Of a DNA stretch of 64,000 nucleotides, positions 55,519 through 64,000 are shown piece after piece (position 1 is the stretch's first letter; every line of letters begins with the position of its first letter). The DNA is from Lysobacter sp. CFH 32150 (GTDB lineage: Bacteria; Pseudomonadota; Gammaproteobacteria; Xanthomonadales; Xanthomonadaceae), in NCBI RefSeq assembly GCF_022758295.1, contig NZ_JALDWJ010000010.1, forward strand, positions 62,001-126,000. The letters are read 5' to 3'. A model generated the notes under the pieces. That model had not been told where the DNA came from and made no database searches. It saw only the letters and a list, made by a program, of their open reading frames with translations. The position numbers and the translations under genes are program-made.

Positions 55519-55555
55519 TTTTTATTGCCTGCGCAAAAAGCGCAGGCAATAAAAA
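55519..55555. repeat. Perfect 16-bp inverted repeat beyond the sRNA terminator
   Basis: TTTTTATTGCCTGCGC (55519-55534) and its exact complement (55540-55555) flank AAAAA. On the minus strand the T-run of the sRNA terminator forms one arm, so a second U-tailed hairpin can form behind the first. Confidence 0.7.
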
Positions 55556-55668
55556 GCCCCGCAGGCCAGGGGGGGACCAGCGGGGCCGGGGAGCGAGAAC
55601 TTGGGGAGGAGTCTCGCTCCTGGATCGCTCCAGGGGAGGGAGAGATCGTGCGACAGACGTTGCATCTG
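55549..55668 (-). ncRNA. sX13-like small regulatory RNA next to polA
   Basis: On the minus strand, TATAAC (55680-55675) can serve as a -10 box for a start near 55668. The following 120 nt fold into: hairpin 1 (GACAGA / TCTGTC), a CU-rich stretch (CTCTCCCTCCCC), hairpin 2 (CTGGA-GCGA-TCCAG), hairpin 3 (GAGCGAGA / TCTCGCTC with loop CTCCTCCCCAAGT), and a terminator (GCCCCGC / GCGGGGC, C-rich loop) with TTTTTATT. C-rich loops, about 115-nt length and a site near polA are what I recall of sX13 in Xanthomonas, which pairs with G-rich leader sequences. No clear -35 box is seen. The rest of the 385-nt gap shows no gene. Confidence 0.7.
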
Positions 55669-55817
55669 TCGCGGGTTATATGACCACCCTGTGCATTGAT
55701 AGTTCGTGAAGATGGAAGTTAAAAAACTGTTGAGTTCAGGAATGATTCATTCCTACGGCCAGACTGGATTCTTGCAGAGCGTCCTCAGGCGCGGAATTTG
55801 TTTTGCGCCGCAAGTTC

Positions 55818-58628
55818 CTAATGCGCCTCATCCCAGTTATCGCCGACACCGGAATCCACCACCAGCGGGACTCTCAATTCGGCCGCAGCGGCCATGCGCT
55901 GGCCGACTTCACCCAACAGGGTGTCTACGAAGCCGGTCTCGACTTCGAACACCAGTTCGTCGTGCACCTGCAGGATCATCAGCGCCTGCGCGTGCAGCGG
56001 CGCCAGCCAGCCGTGGATCGAAACCATCGCGCGCTTGATGATGTCGGCGGCGGTGCCCTGCATCGGCGCGTTGATCGCGGCGCGTTCGGCGCCGGCGCGC
56101 AGCCCTTGGTTACGCGCGCTGATGTTTTCCAGATATAGGCGACGGCCGAACACGGTTTCGACGTAGCCCTGCTCGCGCGCCTGCTGGCGCGTGCGTTCCA
56201 TGAAGTCGCGCACGCCGGGATAGCGCGAGAAGTACAACGCGATGTAGTCCTGCGCCTCGCCGCGGCCGATGCCGAGCTGCTTGGCCAGGCCGAATGCGCT
56301 CATGCCATACATCAGGCCGAAGTTGATCGCTTTCGCCGCGCGACGTTCGTTGCCCGAGACGGTGTCGATGGTCTTGCCGAACACTTCCGCCGCGGTGGCG
56401 CGATGGATGTCGGCGCCGCTCTCGAACGCGCGCAGCAGGCCGGCGTCCTCCGACAGGTGCGCCATGATCCGCAGTTCGATCTGCGAGTAGTCGCAGGCGA
56501 CGATCTTGCGGCCCGATGGGGCGATGAACGCCGTGCGGATACGGCGACCGTCTTCGGTGCGGATCGGGATGTTCTGCAGATTGGGATCGTTCGACGCCAG
56601 GCGACCGGTCGCAGCGCCCGCCTGGTGGTAGCTGGTGTGCACGCGTCCGGTGTCGGGATTGATCATCTCCGGCAACTTGTCGGTGTAGGTGCTGCGCAGC
56701 TTGGCCAGCCCGCGGTACTCGAGGATCACGCGCGGTAGTTCATGCAGCTCGGCGATTGCTTCCAGTGCTTCCTCGTTGGTCGACGGTTGCCCACTCGGTG
56801 TCTTCACCATCGCCGGCAGTTTCAACTCGTCGAACAACAACTGGCCCAGCTGCTTGGGCGAATCGAGGCTGAAGGTGCGCCCGGCGAGTTCGGTCGCCTG
56901 TTGCTGCGCGGCGAGCATGCGCTTGCCGAGGTCGGCCGACTGCCGGCGCAACTCGTTGCCGTCGATCAGCACGCCGTTGGCCTCGATGCGCTCCAGTACC
57001 GGCACCAGCGGCATCTCGATCTCGCGATAGACCTTCTGCAGTGACGGTTCCGTGGCGAGCTTGGCCGACAGCACGCGATGCAGGCGCAGGGTGACGTCCG
57101 CGTCTTCGGCGGCGTAACAGGTGGCATCGTCGAGCGCGACCTGGGAGAACGGAATGGCTTTCGCGCCCTTGCCGGCGACCTGCTCGTACTTGATGGTGTC
57201 GTAGCCGAGATAGCGCATCGCCAGCGAATCCATGTCGTGGCGCGTGGTGGTGGCGTTGTAGACGAAGCTCTCGAGCATGGTGTCGTCGGCGTAGCCGTTG
57301 ACCTCGACGCCATGGCGACGCAGCACGTGCAGGTCGTACTTGCCGTGCTGGCCGATCTTCTTCTTGTTCGCATCGGCGAACAGCGGTTGCAGCGCGGCCA
57401 ACACGTCGCTGCGCTGCAGCTGCGGCGGCGCACCAGGATAGTTGTGCCCGAGCGGCACATAGGCGGCCTTGCCGGGTTCGACAGCGAAGCTGACACCCAC
57501 CAGGCTGGCGCGCATCGGGTCGAGCGCATCGGTTTCGGTGTCGAACGCGAAGGCCTCGGCGGCTTGCAGCTGCGCTATCCATGCATCCAGTTGCATCCCA
57601 GTGAGCACGCATTCGTAGGCGCCGGGCAGGGACAACGCGGGATCGAGGTCGGCATCCGGTTTCGCCACTGCGCGCGCGTAACCGGCTTCGGTGCCGCGTA
57701 CGCTGATCTTGTCGCCCCGAGTCTTGTCACCCATGGGCGTCGCCGGCGTTGCGCCGCCCTGCTCCGAACCGCCCTGCAGTTCGCGCAGCGCCTGGGTGAA
57801 GCCGTAGCGCGAATACAGCGCGCGCAAGGCTTCGGTATCGCGTGCACGCAGCTTCAGTTCGCTCGCCGGAAGTTCCAACGCGACATCGGTCTTGATCGTC
57901 ACCAATTCGCGATTCAGCGGCAATCGCGGCAGCGCCGCGCGCAGGTTCTCGCCGATCTTGCCGCCGATGCGCTCGGCATTGGCGATCACGCCATCGAGGC
58001 TGCCGTATTCCGCCAGCCACTTGGCCGCGGTTTTCGGTCCGCACTTCTCCACCCCGGGGACGTTGTCGACCGCGTCGCCCATCAGTGCCAGCAGATCGAT
58101 CACCTGCGAGGCATGCACGCCGAACTTCGCGAACACCGCCTCGTCGGTATCCAGCATGCTGCCGCTCATGGTGTTGACCAGGGCAATGCCCGCGCCGTTA
58201 TCGAGCCGGCGTACCAGTTGCGCGAAATCCTTGTCGCCGGTGGAAATGGTCACCTCGGCGCCATCGCTGGCCGCTTGCAGGGCCAGCGTGCCGATCACGT
58301 CGTCGGCCTCGACGCCGTCGATGCGCAGGATCGGGAACCCGAGCGCTTGCACGATCTCGCACATCGGCTGCACCTGTGCACGCAGGTCGTCCGGCATCGG
58401 CGGGCGGTTGGCCTTGTATTGGGGATACAGCGCGTCGCGGAAGGTCGGCCCGGGCGCGTCGACCACGAACGCGGCACAATCCGGCTGCTCCTTCAGGTGC
58501 GCGCGCAGCATGTTGACCACGCCGAACAGTGCGCCAGTGGGTTCGCCAGCGGCGTTGCTCAGTGGTGGCAGCGCATGGAAAGCGCGGTAGAGGTAGGAAG
58601 AACCGTCGATCAGGACTAGTCGTGGCAT
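55818..58628 (-). CDS. polA: DNA polymerase I
   Basis: 936 aa, full length. N-terminal 5'-3' exonuclease (LVLIDGSSYLYRAFHALPPL, TGDKDFAQLVRR), central 3'-5' proofreading domain (AFAFDTETDALDPMRASLVG, YAAEDADVTLRLH) and C-terminal polymerase with motif A CDYSQIELR, the O-helix AAKAINFGLMYGMSAFGLA and motif C QVHDELVFEVETG. The proofreading acids appear intact. It is divergent from the DUF2782 gene, a usual polA neighbour in Xanthomonadaceae. Confidence 0.98.
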   Translation of the reverse strand: MPRLVLIDGSSYLYRAFHALPPLSNAAGEPTGALFGVVNMLRAHLKEQPDCAAFVVDAPGPTFRDALYPQYKANRPPMPDDLRAQVQPMCEIVQALGFPILRIDGVEADDVIGTLALQAASDGAEVTISTGDKDFAQLVRRLDNGAGIALVNTMSGSMLDTDEAVFAKFGVHASQVIDLLALMGDAVDNVPGVEKCGPKTAAKWLAEYGSLDGVIANAERIGGKIGENLRAALPRLPLNRELVTIKTDVALELPASELKLRARDTEALRALYSRYGFTQALRELQGGSEQGGATPATPMGDKTRGDKISVRGTEAGYARAVAKPDADLDPALSLPGAYECVLTGMQLDAWIAQLQAAEAFAFDTETDALDPMRASLVGVSFAVEPGKAAYVPLGHNYPGAPPQLQRSDVLAALQPLFADANKKKIGQHGKYDLHVLRRHGVEVNGYADDTMLESFVYNATTTRHDMDSLAMRYLGYDTIKYEQVAGKGAKAIPFSQVALDDATCYAAEDADVTLRLHRVLSAKLATEPSLQKVYREIEMPLVPVLERIEANGVLIDGNELRRQSADLGKRMLAAQQQATELAGRTFSLDSPKQLGQLLFDELKLPAMVKTPSGQPSTNEEALEAIAELHELPRVILEYRGLAKLRSTYTDKLPEMINPDTGRVHTSYHQAGAATGRLASNDPNLQNIPIRTEDGRRIRTAFIAPSGRKIVACDYSQIELRIMAHLSEDAGLLRAFESGADIHRATAAEVFGKTIDTVSGNERRAAKAINFGLMYGMSAFGLAKQLGIGRGEAQDYIALYFSRYPGVRDFMERTRQQAREQGYVETVFGRRLYLENISARNQGLRAGAERAAINAPMQGTAADIIKRAMVSIHGWLAPLHAQALMILQVHDELVFEVETGFVDTLLGEVGQRMAAAAELRVPLVVDSGVGDNWDEAH

Positions 58629-58715
58629 CCGCCGATTCTACGCCGCGACCTGCACACCGGATCGCGACAGGGGGCTGGCGCATAATCGCGCCAAACCCGC
58701 AGCCGGAGGTGCGTC

Positions 58716-59012
58716 ATGCGAACGTCATGTATTCGAGCGTCATGGATCCCCGCGATCTTGCTGCTCTCTGCCTGTGCCACCCTCAACGGCGAACCCGCGG
58801 TTCCCGCCGGCGCCGTCGAAAGCACCCGCACCGAGTCCAACGGCGATGTGATTTCCGAATACCGCGTCGGCGGCCAACTGACCATGGTCAAGATCACACC
58901 CGCGCGCGGCCCGACCTACTACCTGATGGATACTGACGGCGACGGCCGCCTTGACCGCACTAAAGGCGGCGGCCGCGATGTGCCGGTGTACTACAAGCTC
59001 TACAGCTGGTGA
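58716..59012 (+). CDS. DUF2782 family lipoprotein-like protein
   Basis: 98 aa. A signal with lipobox LLSAC (Cys20) precedes a small domain: ESNGDVISEYRVGGQLTMVK, ARGPTYYLMDTDGDGRLDRT and DVPVYYKLYSW at the end, typical of DUF2782 proteins encoded beside polA. MDTDGDGRLDR resembles a calcium-binding loop, but one alone does not prove binding. Function unknown. Confidence 0.85.
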   Translation: MRTSCIRASWIPAILLLSACATLNGEPAVPAGAVESTRTESNGDVISEYRVGGQLTMVKITPARGPTYYLMDTDGDGRLDRTKGGGRDVPVYYKLYSW

Positions 59013-59035
59013 ATTGATCCCAACAGGAGCACGAC

Positions 59036-59227
59036 ATGACCAAACTCGACAAACCCCTGCGTCGCGAAGTGGACATCGGCGACAAGGCCTACACGCTGAC
59101 GATCGCGCCCGAGGGGCTGAAGCTGGTGGAGAAAGGCCATCGCAAGGGCATCGAGTTGGCGTGGTCGGCCCTGGTCGGTGGCGATGCGTCGTTGGCTGCG
59201 GCGTTGCAGGCGTCTGTCGCTCCCTAG
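59036..59227 (+). CDS. Small conserved hypothetical protein
   Basis: 63 aa: KPLRREVDIGDKAYTLTIAP, GLKLVEKGHRKGIELAWSAL. It starts after an AGGAG ribosome-binding site, 23 nt downstream of the DUF2782 gene. It reads like one compact beta-beta-alpha domain. No function is recognised. Confidence 0.75.
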   Translation: MTKLDKPLRREVDIGDKAYTLTIAPEGLKLVEKGHRKGIELAWSALVGGDASLAAALQASVAP

Positions 59228-59295
59228 ATCCGCGGCAACCCATTCTTGACGTGATCGAGTGCGCGCCGGAACATCCGGCGTTGCACCGAGTCCGG

Positions 59296-59562
59296 ATGCT
59301 GCGCGTCAGGGGGCAGGGAATGATCCAAGTTCTCTTCGGCATCACTGTGGCGATTGCCGGTGTTGCGATGCTGCTTGAGCGCAGCTGGGTGCCCGGTGTT
59401 GCATTGCTCGTCGTCGGGGGAGCGCTCGCCAATGGCGCACAACACGGGGTCTGGCTTTCCTTCCACTTCGGCGGCTCTGACGGCGGGTCCACCGACGATT
59501 GGGGTGGCGATGGCGATGGCGATGGCGATGGCGACGGCGGCGGCGATGGTGGTGGCGACTGA
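59296..59562 (+). CDS. Small membrane protein with Asp/Gly repeat tail
   Basis: 88 aa from ATG 59296, or 80 aa from ATG 59320. Two adjacent hydrophobic segments (IQVLFGITVAIAGVAMLLE, VPGVALLVVGGALANGAQ) are followed by a tail of alternating Asp and Gly encoded by GGCGAT hexamers (59506-59547). Start choice is uncertain. It lies in a row of small same-strand genes. No function is recognised; the tail could bind divalent cations, which is only a guess. Confidence 0.55.
   Translation: MLRVRGQGMIQVLFGITVAIAGVAMLLERSWVPGVALLVVGGALANGAQHGVWLSFHFGGSDGGSTDDWGGDGDGDGDGDGGGDGGGD
59506..59547 (+). repeat. GGCGAT hexanucleotide repeat inside a small gene
   Basis: Four perfect tandem GGCGAT units (59506-59529) are followed by degenerate units (GGCGAC, GGCGGC, GGCGAT). 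In frame it encodes (Gly-Asp)n, so copy-number change would alter tail length without a frameshift. Confidence 0.8.
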
Positions 59563-59629
59563 CGCATGCCCCCGGCATCTATTCCAACCAACGCCGCTTC
59601 GCGGCGCTTGATCGAGGGTAGGTATCGCA

Positions 59630-59998
59630 ATGACACACGCGCAGAAGCTGCAACGCATGCACCAGCATCTACCCATGCTCGGCATTCCGGAGAGCGTTTT
59701 TGCGCCACCGCTTTACGCCATGTTCTGGAAACTCGGGATGCCGCTCGCACCGCCGCTCTTCGCCAGTTTCTGGTCGCTGACGCTGCTCTTCAGCATCATC
59801 GGCGCACTGGCATTCGCGCTCCTGCAGGCGTTTGTTCCCTTGCCGATCGAGGAGCAGGTAGCCGCAGCCGCCGGGGCCCATGCGTTGCCGCTCGCGCTGG
59901 GACTGATCGTCGGCCTGGGCATGGCGTACTACTACCGACGCCTCGCCAGGACGCATGACTTGCCGGCCTGGTCGGATTACCGCGGGCAGCCCGCGTAA
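59630..59998 (+). CDS. Small membrane protein, DUF6404-like
   Basis: 122 aa. The N-terminus MTHAQKLQRMHQHLPMLGIP and APPLYAMFWKLGMPLAPPLFASFW, then two hydrophobic segments (SLTLLFSIIGALAFALLQAF; ALPLALGLIVGLGMAYYYRR), resemble DUF6404. An inner-membrane location is expected; function unknown. It converges with uvrD, leaving 16 nt between stops. Confidence 0.75.
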   Translation: MTHAQKLQRMHQHLPMLGIPESVFAPPLYAMFWKLGMPLAPPLFASFWSLTLLFSIIGALAFALLQAFVPLPIEEQVAAAAGAHALPLALGLIVGLGMAYYYRRLARTHDLPAWSDYRGQPA

Positions 59999-60014
59999 GC
60001 GTCCTTTTTCGACG

Positions 60015-62189
60015 TCACGCCGGCTGCAGGTTGGCATACGCCAATACCAGCCATTTGCTGCCGACATCGTCGAAATTCACCTGCACGCGTGCGTGCGCAC
60101 CGCTGCCTTCATAGTCGGTGACGATGCCGGTGCCGAAGGTAGGATGGCGGACGTTGGCACCGAGTTTCACCGCAGGCACTTCGATCGCGGCACTCACGAA
60201 CTGACGGCGTGGTTGCGGTGAGTACGGCCGCGACACCTGCACGCGCGGCCGCACTTCGCTGAGCAGTCCGGAGGGAATCTCCCGCAGGAAGCGCGACGGG
60301 ATGCCGTACATGTCCTGGCCGTGCAGGCGCCGCGCCTCGGCGTAGCTGAGGATCAGTTTCTGCCGCGCACGAGTGATGCCGACGTAGGCGAGGCGACGTT
60401 CCTCTTCCAGGCGACCTGCTTCCTCGGTGGAGCGGCTGCTGGGGAACAAGCCTTCTTCCAGCCCAGCCAGGAATACCAGCGGAAATTCGAGACCTTTCGC
60501 ACTGTGCAGCGTCATCAGCTGCACGCCGTCTTCGCCGGCCTGGGCTTGACCTTCGCCCGCTTCGAGCGCCGCGTAGGCGAGGAAGGCGACCAGTTCGGTC
60601 AGGGCCGCAGCCTCTTCGTCGTCGCCGCGGACGAAGCGCGAAGCCACCGACACCAGTTCGTCGAGGTTGTCGGTGCGCGAGTCGAGCTGGCCTTTCGATT
60701 CGTTCTCGTAGTGCAGGCGCAGGCCCGAGCGTGCAAGCACATGGTCGATCTTTTCCTGCAGCGACAGCTCGGCGGTTTCGCCGGCGAGGCCGTCGATCAG
60801 TGCCAGGAAGCCCGCCAGCGCGTTGCGGGCGCGTCCGGTCAGTGTAGTTTCCGCGACGATGCGGATCGAAGCATCCCATAACGACAACGCGTCCATGCGC
60901 GCGCGCTTGCGCACTTCGTCCAGCGTGCGCTCGCCGATGCCGCGCGTGGGTGTGTTGACCGCGCGTTCGAACGCGGCATCGTCGGCGCGGTTCGCCACGA
61001 GGCGCAGGTAAGCGAGTGTGTCCTTGATTTCGGCGCGTTCGAAGAAGCGCACGCCGCCGTAGACACGATACGGGGTCTGCTCGGCCAGCAACGCTTCTTC
61101 GAAGGCACGCGACTGCGCATTGCTGCGATAGAGGATCGCGCATTCGCCATGCGAACCGCCATCGCGCACCCACTGGCGGATGCGTTCGACCACGAAGCGC
61201 GCTTCGTCGATCTCGTTGTAGGCCGCGTAGAGGTCGATCGGATCGCCATCGCCGCTGTCGGTCCACAGCTTCTTGCCGAGCCGATCCGGGTTGTGGGTGA
61301 TCACCGCATTGGCGGCATTGAGGATATTGGCGCTGGAACGGTAGTTCTGTTCCAGCTTCAGCGTGACCGCGCCCGGATAGTCGCGCAGGAAGCGCTGCAC
61401 GTTCTCGACTTTCGCACCCCGCCAGCCGTAGATCGCCTGGTCGTCGTCGCCGACCACGAACACGTGGCCGCTGTCGCCGGCCAACAGCCGCACGAAGCCG
61501 TACTGGATCGCGTTGGTGTCCTGGAATTCGTCGATCAGCAATTCGGTGAAACGATGGCGGTAATGCGCCAGCAACGCAGGGGTATCGCGCAGCAATTCGT
61601 GCGCGCGCAACAGCAACTCGGCGAAATCGACGAGGCCGGCGCGATCGCAGCGCTCCTGGTACGCGGCATAGGCGCGACGCATGGTGTCGAGGAACCAGTC
61701 GTCGCCAGGTTGCAGGTGGTGGGGGCGGCGGCCTTCGTCCTTCTGCGCGTTGATCCACCAGGCGATCTGCCGCGGCGGGAAGCGCGCTTCGTCCAGTTCC
61801 AGTTGCTGTACCACGCGTTTGACCAAGCGCAGCTGGTCGTCGCTGTCGAGCACCTGGAAACCTTCCGGCAATTTCGCGTCCTGCCAGTGCAACCGCAACA
61901 GGCGGTGCGCGAGGCCGTGGAAGGTGCCGATCCATAGCCCGCGGCTACCGTGGCGCAGCTGGTGCTCGGCGCGATGCCGCATCTCGCCGGCGGCCTTGTT
62001 GGTGAAGGTCACGGCGAAGATCGCGTGCGGCGGCACGCCGTGCACTTCGTTCAGCCAGGCGATGCGGTGCGTCAGCACGCGGGTCTTGCCGGAACCGGCG
62101 CCGGCGAGGACGAGGTAGTGGCCGGGCGCTGCGGTGACGGCCTCGCGCTGCGCGGGGTTCAGCGCGTCGAGCAAATGCGATACATCCAT
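60015..62189 (-). CDS. uvrD: DNA helicase II (UvrD)
   Basis: 724 aa, superfamily 1A 3'-5' helicase for nucleotide-excision and mismatch repair. Walker A AGAGSGKT (29-36), FAVTFTNKAAGEMRHR, Walker B ELLIDEFQDTN, VVGDDDQAIYGWRGA, KLEQNYRSSANILNAAN, VQLMTLHSAKGLEFPLVF and RRLAYVGITRARQKL are all present. The start MDVSHLLDALNPAQREAV fits the family; an upstream in-frame ATG would add 34 non-conserved residues. Confidence 0.97.
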   Translation of the reverse strand: MDVSHLLDALNPAQREAVTAAPGHYLVLAGAGSGKTRVLTHRIAWLNEVHGVPPHAIFAVTFTNKAAGEMRHRAEHQLRHGSRGLWIGTFHGLAHRLLRLHWQDAKLPEGFQVLDSDDQLRLVKRVVQQLELDEARFPPRQIAWWINAQKDEGRRPHHLQPGDDWFLDTMRRAYAAYQERCDRAGLVDFAELLLRAHELLRDTPALLAHYRHRFTELLIDEFQDTNAIQYGFVRLLAGDSGHVFVVGDDDQAIYGWRGAKVENVQRFLRDYPGAVTLKLEQNYRSSANILNAANAVITHNPDRLGKKLWTDSGDGDPIDLYAAYNEIDEARFVVERIRQWVRDGGSHGECAILYRSNAQSRAFEEALLAEQTPYRVYGGVRFFERAEIKDTLAYLRLVANRADDAAFERAVNTPTRGIGERTLDEVRKRARMDALSLWDASIRIVAETTLTGRARNALAGFLALIDGLAGETAELSLQEKIDHVLARSGLRLHYENESKGQLDSRTDNLDELVSVASRFVRGDDEEAAALTELVAFLAYAALEAGEGQAQAGEDGVQLMTLHSAKGLEFPLVFLAGLEEGLFPSSRSTEEAGRLEEERRLAYVGITRARQKLILSYAEARRLHGQDMYGIPSRFLREIPSGLLSEVRPRVQVSRPYSPQPRRQFVSAAIEVPAVKLGANVRHPTFGTGIVTDYEGSGAHARVQVNFDDVGSKWLVLAYANLQPA

Positions 62190-62266
62190 TGCGGCATTGT
62201 ACCGGGCAGCTCCGATCCGCACGTCCTTCACGGAACCTTGCCCGCTGTGCGACGTCCAATCCGCCC

Positions 62267-63181
62267 ATGCGCCTGCAACTATCGCTTTCACTGCTGCTGG
62301 CCAGTGCTGGCGTCGTCGCTGCGCCGATCGACGAGCGCACGGTGCACGCTGGAGATACCGAATTGCGCATCATGGTCGACGCGGCGGACCACGCCCGCGC
62401 CGATACGCTCCATCGCTGGCTTGCCGAAGTCGCCAAGGCCGAGTTGGCGGTATCCGGACGTTTCCCCCTCGCCAGCGCACAGGTGCGGGTGGAGGAAATC
62501 CGCAGCGACGATCCAAGCCCGGTGCCGTGGGGCCAGACCTCACGTCGTCGCAACGTCGCCGTGCTGCTCTACGTCCGCGACGACGCAACCTTGGAAGAAC
62601 TGCGCAGCGACTGGACTGCGGTGCACGAACTTGCGCATCTGTTCCATCCCTATCTCGGCATGCGTGGCCGCTGGCTGGCGGAAGGGCTCGCGAGCTACTA
62701 CCAGAACGTGTTGCGCGCCCGCATCGGCTTGCTCAGCCAGGAGCAGGCGTGGCAACGACTCGATGCCGGCTTCGGCCGTGGCCGTGGTGCCGTGACCGGC
62801 ATCCGTCTGGACGAGCTGGGGCGGCGCGGCACCATGCGGGTCTACTGGGCCGGCGCGGCCTATTGGCTCGAGGCCGACCTGGCTTTGCGCGTGCGCGACA
62901 GCAGTCTTGATGCGGTCCTGGCGGAGTACGCACGCTGCTGCCTGCAGGGCACGGCCACGGTTGCACCGGAGGCGTTTGTCGCGGAGCTGGATCGCATCGC
63001 CGATGCCGATGTCTTCAGCAGCCTTTACCAGCGCTATGCGGCGGCGCGCGAATTCCCGTCGCTGGATGCCGCGTACCGGCAGTTGGGCATTACGACTGAC
63101 GATGGCCGTTTGCGCTTCTCGCAACAAACGGCCGCATCGCGGTTACGCCAAGCGATCATGGGTCGCCGGTCCGCCAATTAG
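62267..63181 (+). CDS. Secreted gluzincin-type peptidase-like protein
   Basis: 304 aa with a signal peptide (MRLQLSLSLLLASAGVVAAP). HELAH (120-124) and a Glu at 139 in RWLAEGLASYYQNVL form the HExxH...E zinc-site pattern of gluzincins, similar to M61-type or aminopeptidase-like domains. Two adjacent Cys (about 225, YARCCLQG) may form a disulfide. It is divergent from uvrD and converges with the UPF0114 gene. The substrate is unknown. Confidence 0.75.
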   Translation: MRLQLSLSLLLASAGVVAAPIDERTVHAGDTELRIMVDAADHARADTLHRWLAEVAKAELAVSGRFPLASAQVRVEEIRSDDPSPVPWGQTSRRRNVAVLLYVRDDATLEELRSDWTAVHELAHLFHPYLGMRGRWLAEGLASYYQNVLRARIGLLSQEQAWQRLDAGFGRGRGAVTGIRLDELGRRGTMRVYWAGAAYWLEADLALRVRDSSLDAVLAEYARCCLQGTATVAPEAFVAELDRIADADVFSSLYQRYAAAREFPSLDAAYRQLGITTDDGRLRFSQQTAASRLRQAIMGRRSAN

Positions 63182-63213
63182 GGCGGAGCTCCCTCCGCCT
63201 TCCGTACGCACTA

Positions 63214-63858
63214 TCAGTGCGTGACGTGCTCGCGCTTGCTCGAGGTGTAAGTCATCAGTTTGTCGGTGTAGGCGATGCCGATCGCCGACAGGATGAAGAT
63301 GGTGTGGATGATGGTTTGCCACATCACGCCGGTGGCAGTGATGGAAGTGCAGGCCTTGAGGTTGGCACCGGCATCGATCAGCGGCTGCATCACCTTCACC
63401 GCTTCGATGCCTGCCAGTGAGCTGCATAGCGGCAGGCCATCGACCATGCCCACCTCGATGAAGCTCTTCAGAAGATGGATCGAAGAGATGCCGATGATCG
63501 CCATCGCCAGTTTCACCTTCAGCACGCTGGCGTTGACGTGGCTGAGCCACTCCGGCTGGTCCGGGTGTCCCTGCAATCCCAGCCGCGAGACGAAGGTTTC
63601 GTAACCGCCGACAATCACCATCATCAGCAGGTTGGAGATCATCACCACGTCGATCAGGCCAAGCACGATCAGCATGATCTCCTGCTCACTCAGGTGCGCC
63701 GTCTCCTGGATCAGGTGCCACAGGTCCTTGCCGAACAGGAACACATACACGCCCTGAGCCACGATCAGCCCGAGGTACAGCGGCAGCTGCAGCCAGCGCG
63801 AGCTGAAGATCAGCGCGGGCAGCGGTTGGAGTCGAGTGGCGGAGCGGGCATCGGTCAT
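63214..63858 (-). CDS. UPF0114/YqhA-like inner-membrane protein
   Basis: 214 aa. Several membrane helices ([80 protein letters not shown]), with [20 protein letters not shown] characteristic of the TIGR00645 family. Function unknown. It stands alone on the minus strand. Confidence 0.88.
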   Translation of the reverse strand: MTDARSATRLQPLPALIFSSRWLQLPLYLGLIVAQGVYVFLFGKDLWHLIQETAHLSEQEIMLIVLGLIDVVMISNLLMMVIVGGYETFVSRLGLQGHPDQPEWLSHVNASVLKVKLAMAIIGISSIHLLKSFIEVGMVDGLPLCSSLAGIEAVKVMQPLIDAGANLKACTSITATGVMWQTIIHTIFILSAIGIAYTDKLMTYTSSKREHVTH

Positions 63859-63933
63859 GGGTGCAGAAAACCTTGGGCAAACGAAGCGCGCAGGTTAGCG
63901 GGCATGGCCCACGCTGCCAAGCACGAATCCGCC

Positions 63934-64000
63934 TGTAGGAGCGGCTTACAGCCGCGAGCTTTACGTTCCTGGGCGACGCAGCAAGAGCTCGCGGCTGTAA
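63934..64000. repeat. REP-like inverted repeat at the window end
   Basis: Left arm 63934-63960 contains GTAGGAGCGGCTTACAGCCG; the right arm (63984-64000, AGAGCTCGCGGCTGTAA) is cut by the window edge. The arms share CGCGGCTGTAA with 54895-54949 and the GGAGCG core with 20603-20663. Confidence 0.7.

Overview
The window looks like chromosome from a high-GC gammaproteobacterium of the Xanthomonadaceae (Lysobacter/Luteimonas/Pseudoxanthomonas-like). Reasons: two large TonB-dependent receptors placed inside carbohydrate loci, the zwf-pgl-edd-eda Entner-Doudoroff operon, a NagQ-type GntR next to nagB-II/nagA, the non-phosphorylating L-fucose (fuconate) pathway described from Xanthomonas, tandem Ax21-family outer-membrane proteins, and an sX13-like small RNA beside polA. 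No rRNA, tRNA, CRISPR array or prophage was seen.

Positions 1-44,621 form one large glycan-utilisation region. On the minus strand a TonB receptor (8754-11720) leads GH20 hexosaminidase, GH92 alpha-mannosidase, a LacI repressor, an MFS sugar transporter, a PfkB fructokinase and a truncated mannose isomerase/epimerase: a mannose branch (Man to Fru to Fru6P). Next come nagA-nagB-II-nagQ (11966-14922) and, divergently, zwf-pgl-edd-eda plus a FadR-type GntR (15066-20580). A nearly gapless eight-gene minus-strand operon (20681-27976) encodes L-fucose uptake and oxidation to pyruvate + L-lactate, ending in an FMN lactate dehydrogenase. Then follow two GH29 fucosidases, cutC and a glycosylasparaginase (28133-32670), a NagP-like transporter, a second GH20 with a glucokinase-type kinase, a second kinase overlapping a second TonB receptor, a second NagP-like transporter and a second LacI regulator. 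Together these could dismantle asparagine-linked glycans (GlcNAc, Man, Fuc and the GlcNAc-Asn stub) and feed the sugars into the Entner-Doudoroff route. No beta-mannosidase, beta-galactosidase or endoglycosidase is in view; the locus continues past position 1.

Four operator-like motifs tie the region together: TTAGATCGATCTAA-like palindromes (seven sites), TGGTATY-N4-TGGTATY direct repeats (two, between nagQ and zwf), TGACAACGTTGTCA (two, between the second kinase and nagP), and an identical ATGGTTGGACCAAT 14-mer at two places 24 kb apart.

Positions 44,829-64,000 are mainly core genome: two Ax21-family proteins, gpsA-secB-rhodanese, a lipoprotein whose stop codon abuts a 263-bp MITE-like element, hemD-hemX-hemY, an orphan membrane protein, hemF, a DUF421 protein, an sX13-like sRNA, polA with DUF2782, three small proteins, uvrD, a gluzincin-like peptidase and a UPF0114 protein. 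REP-like inverted repeats punctuate the gaps.
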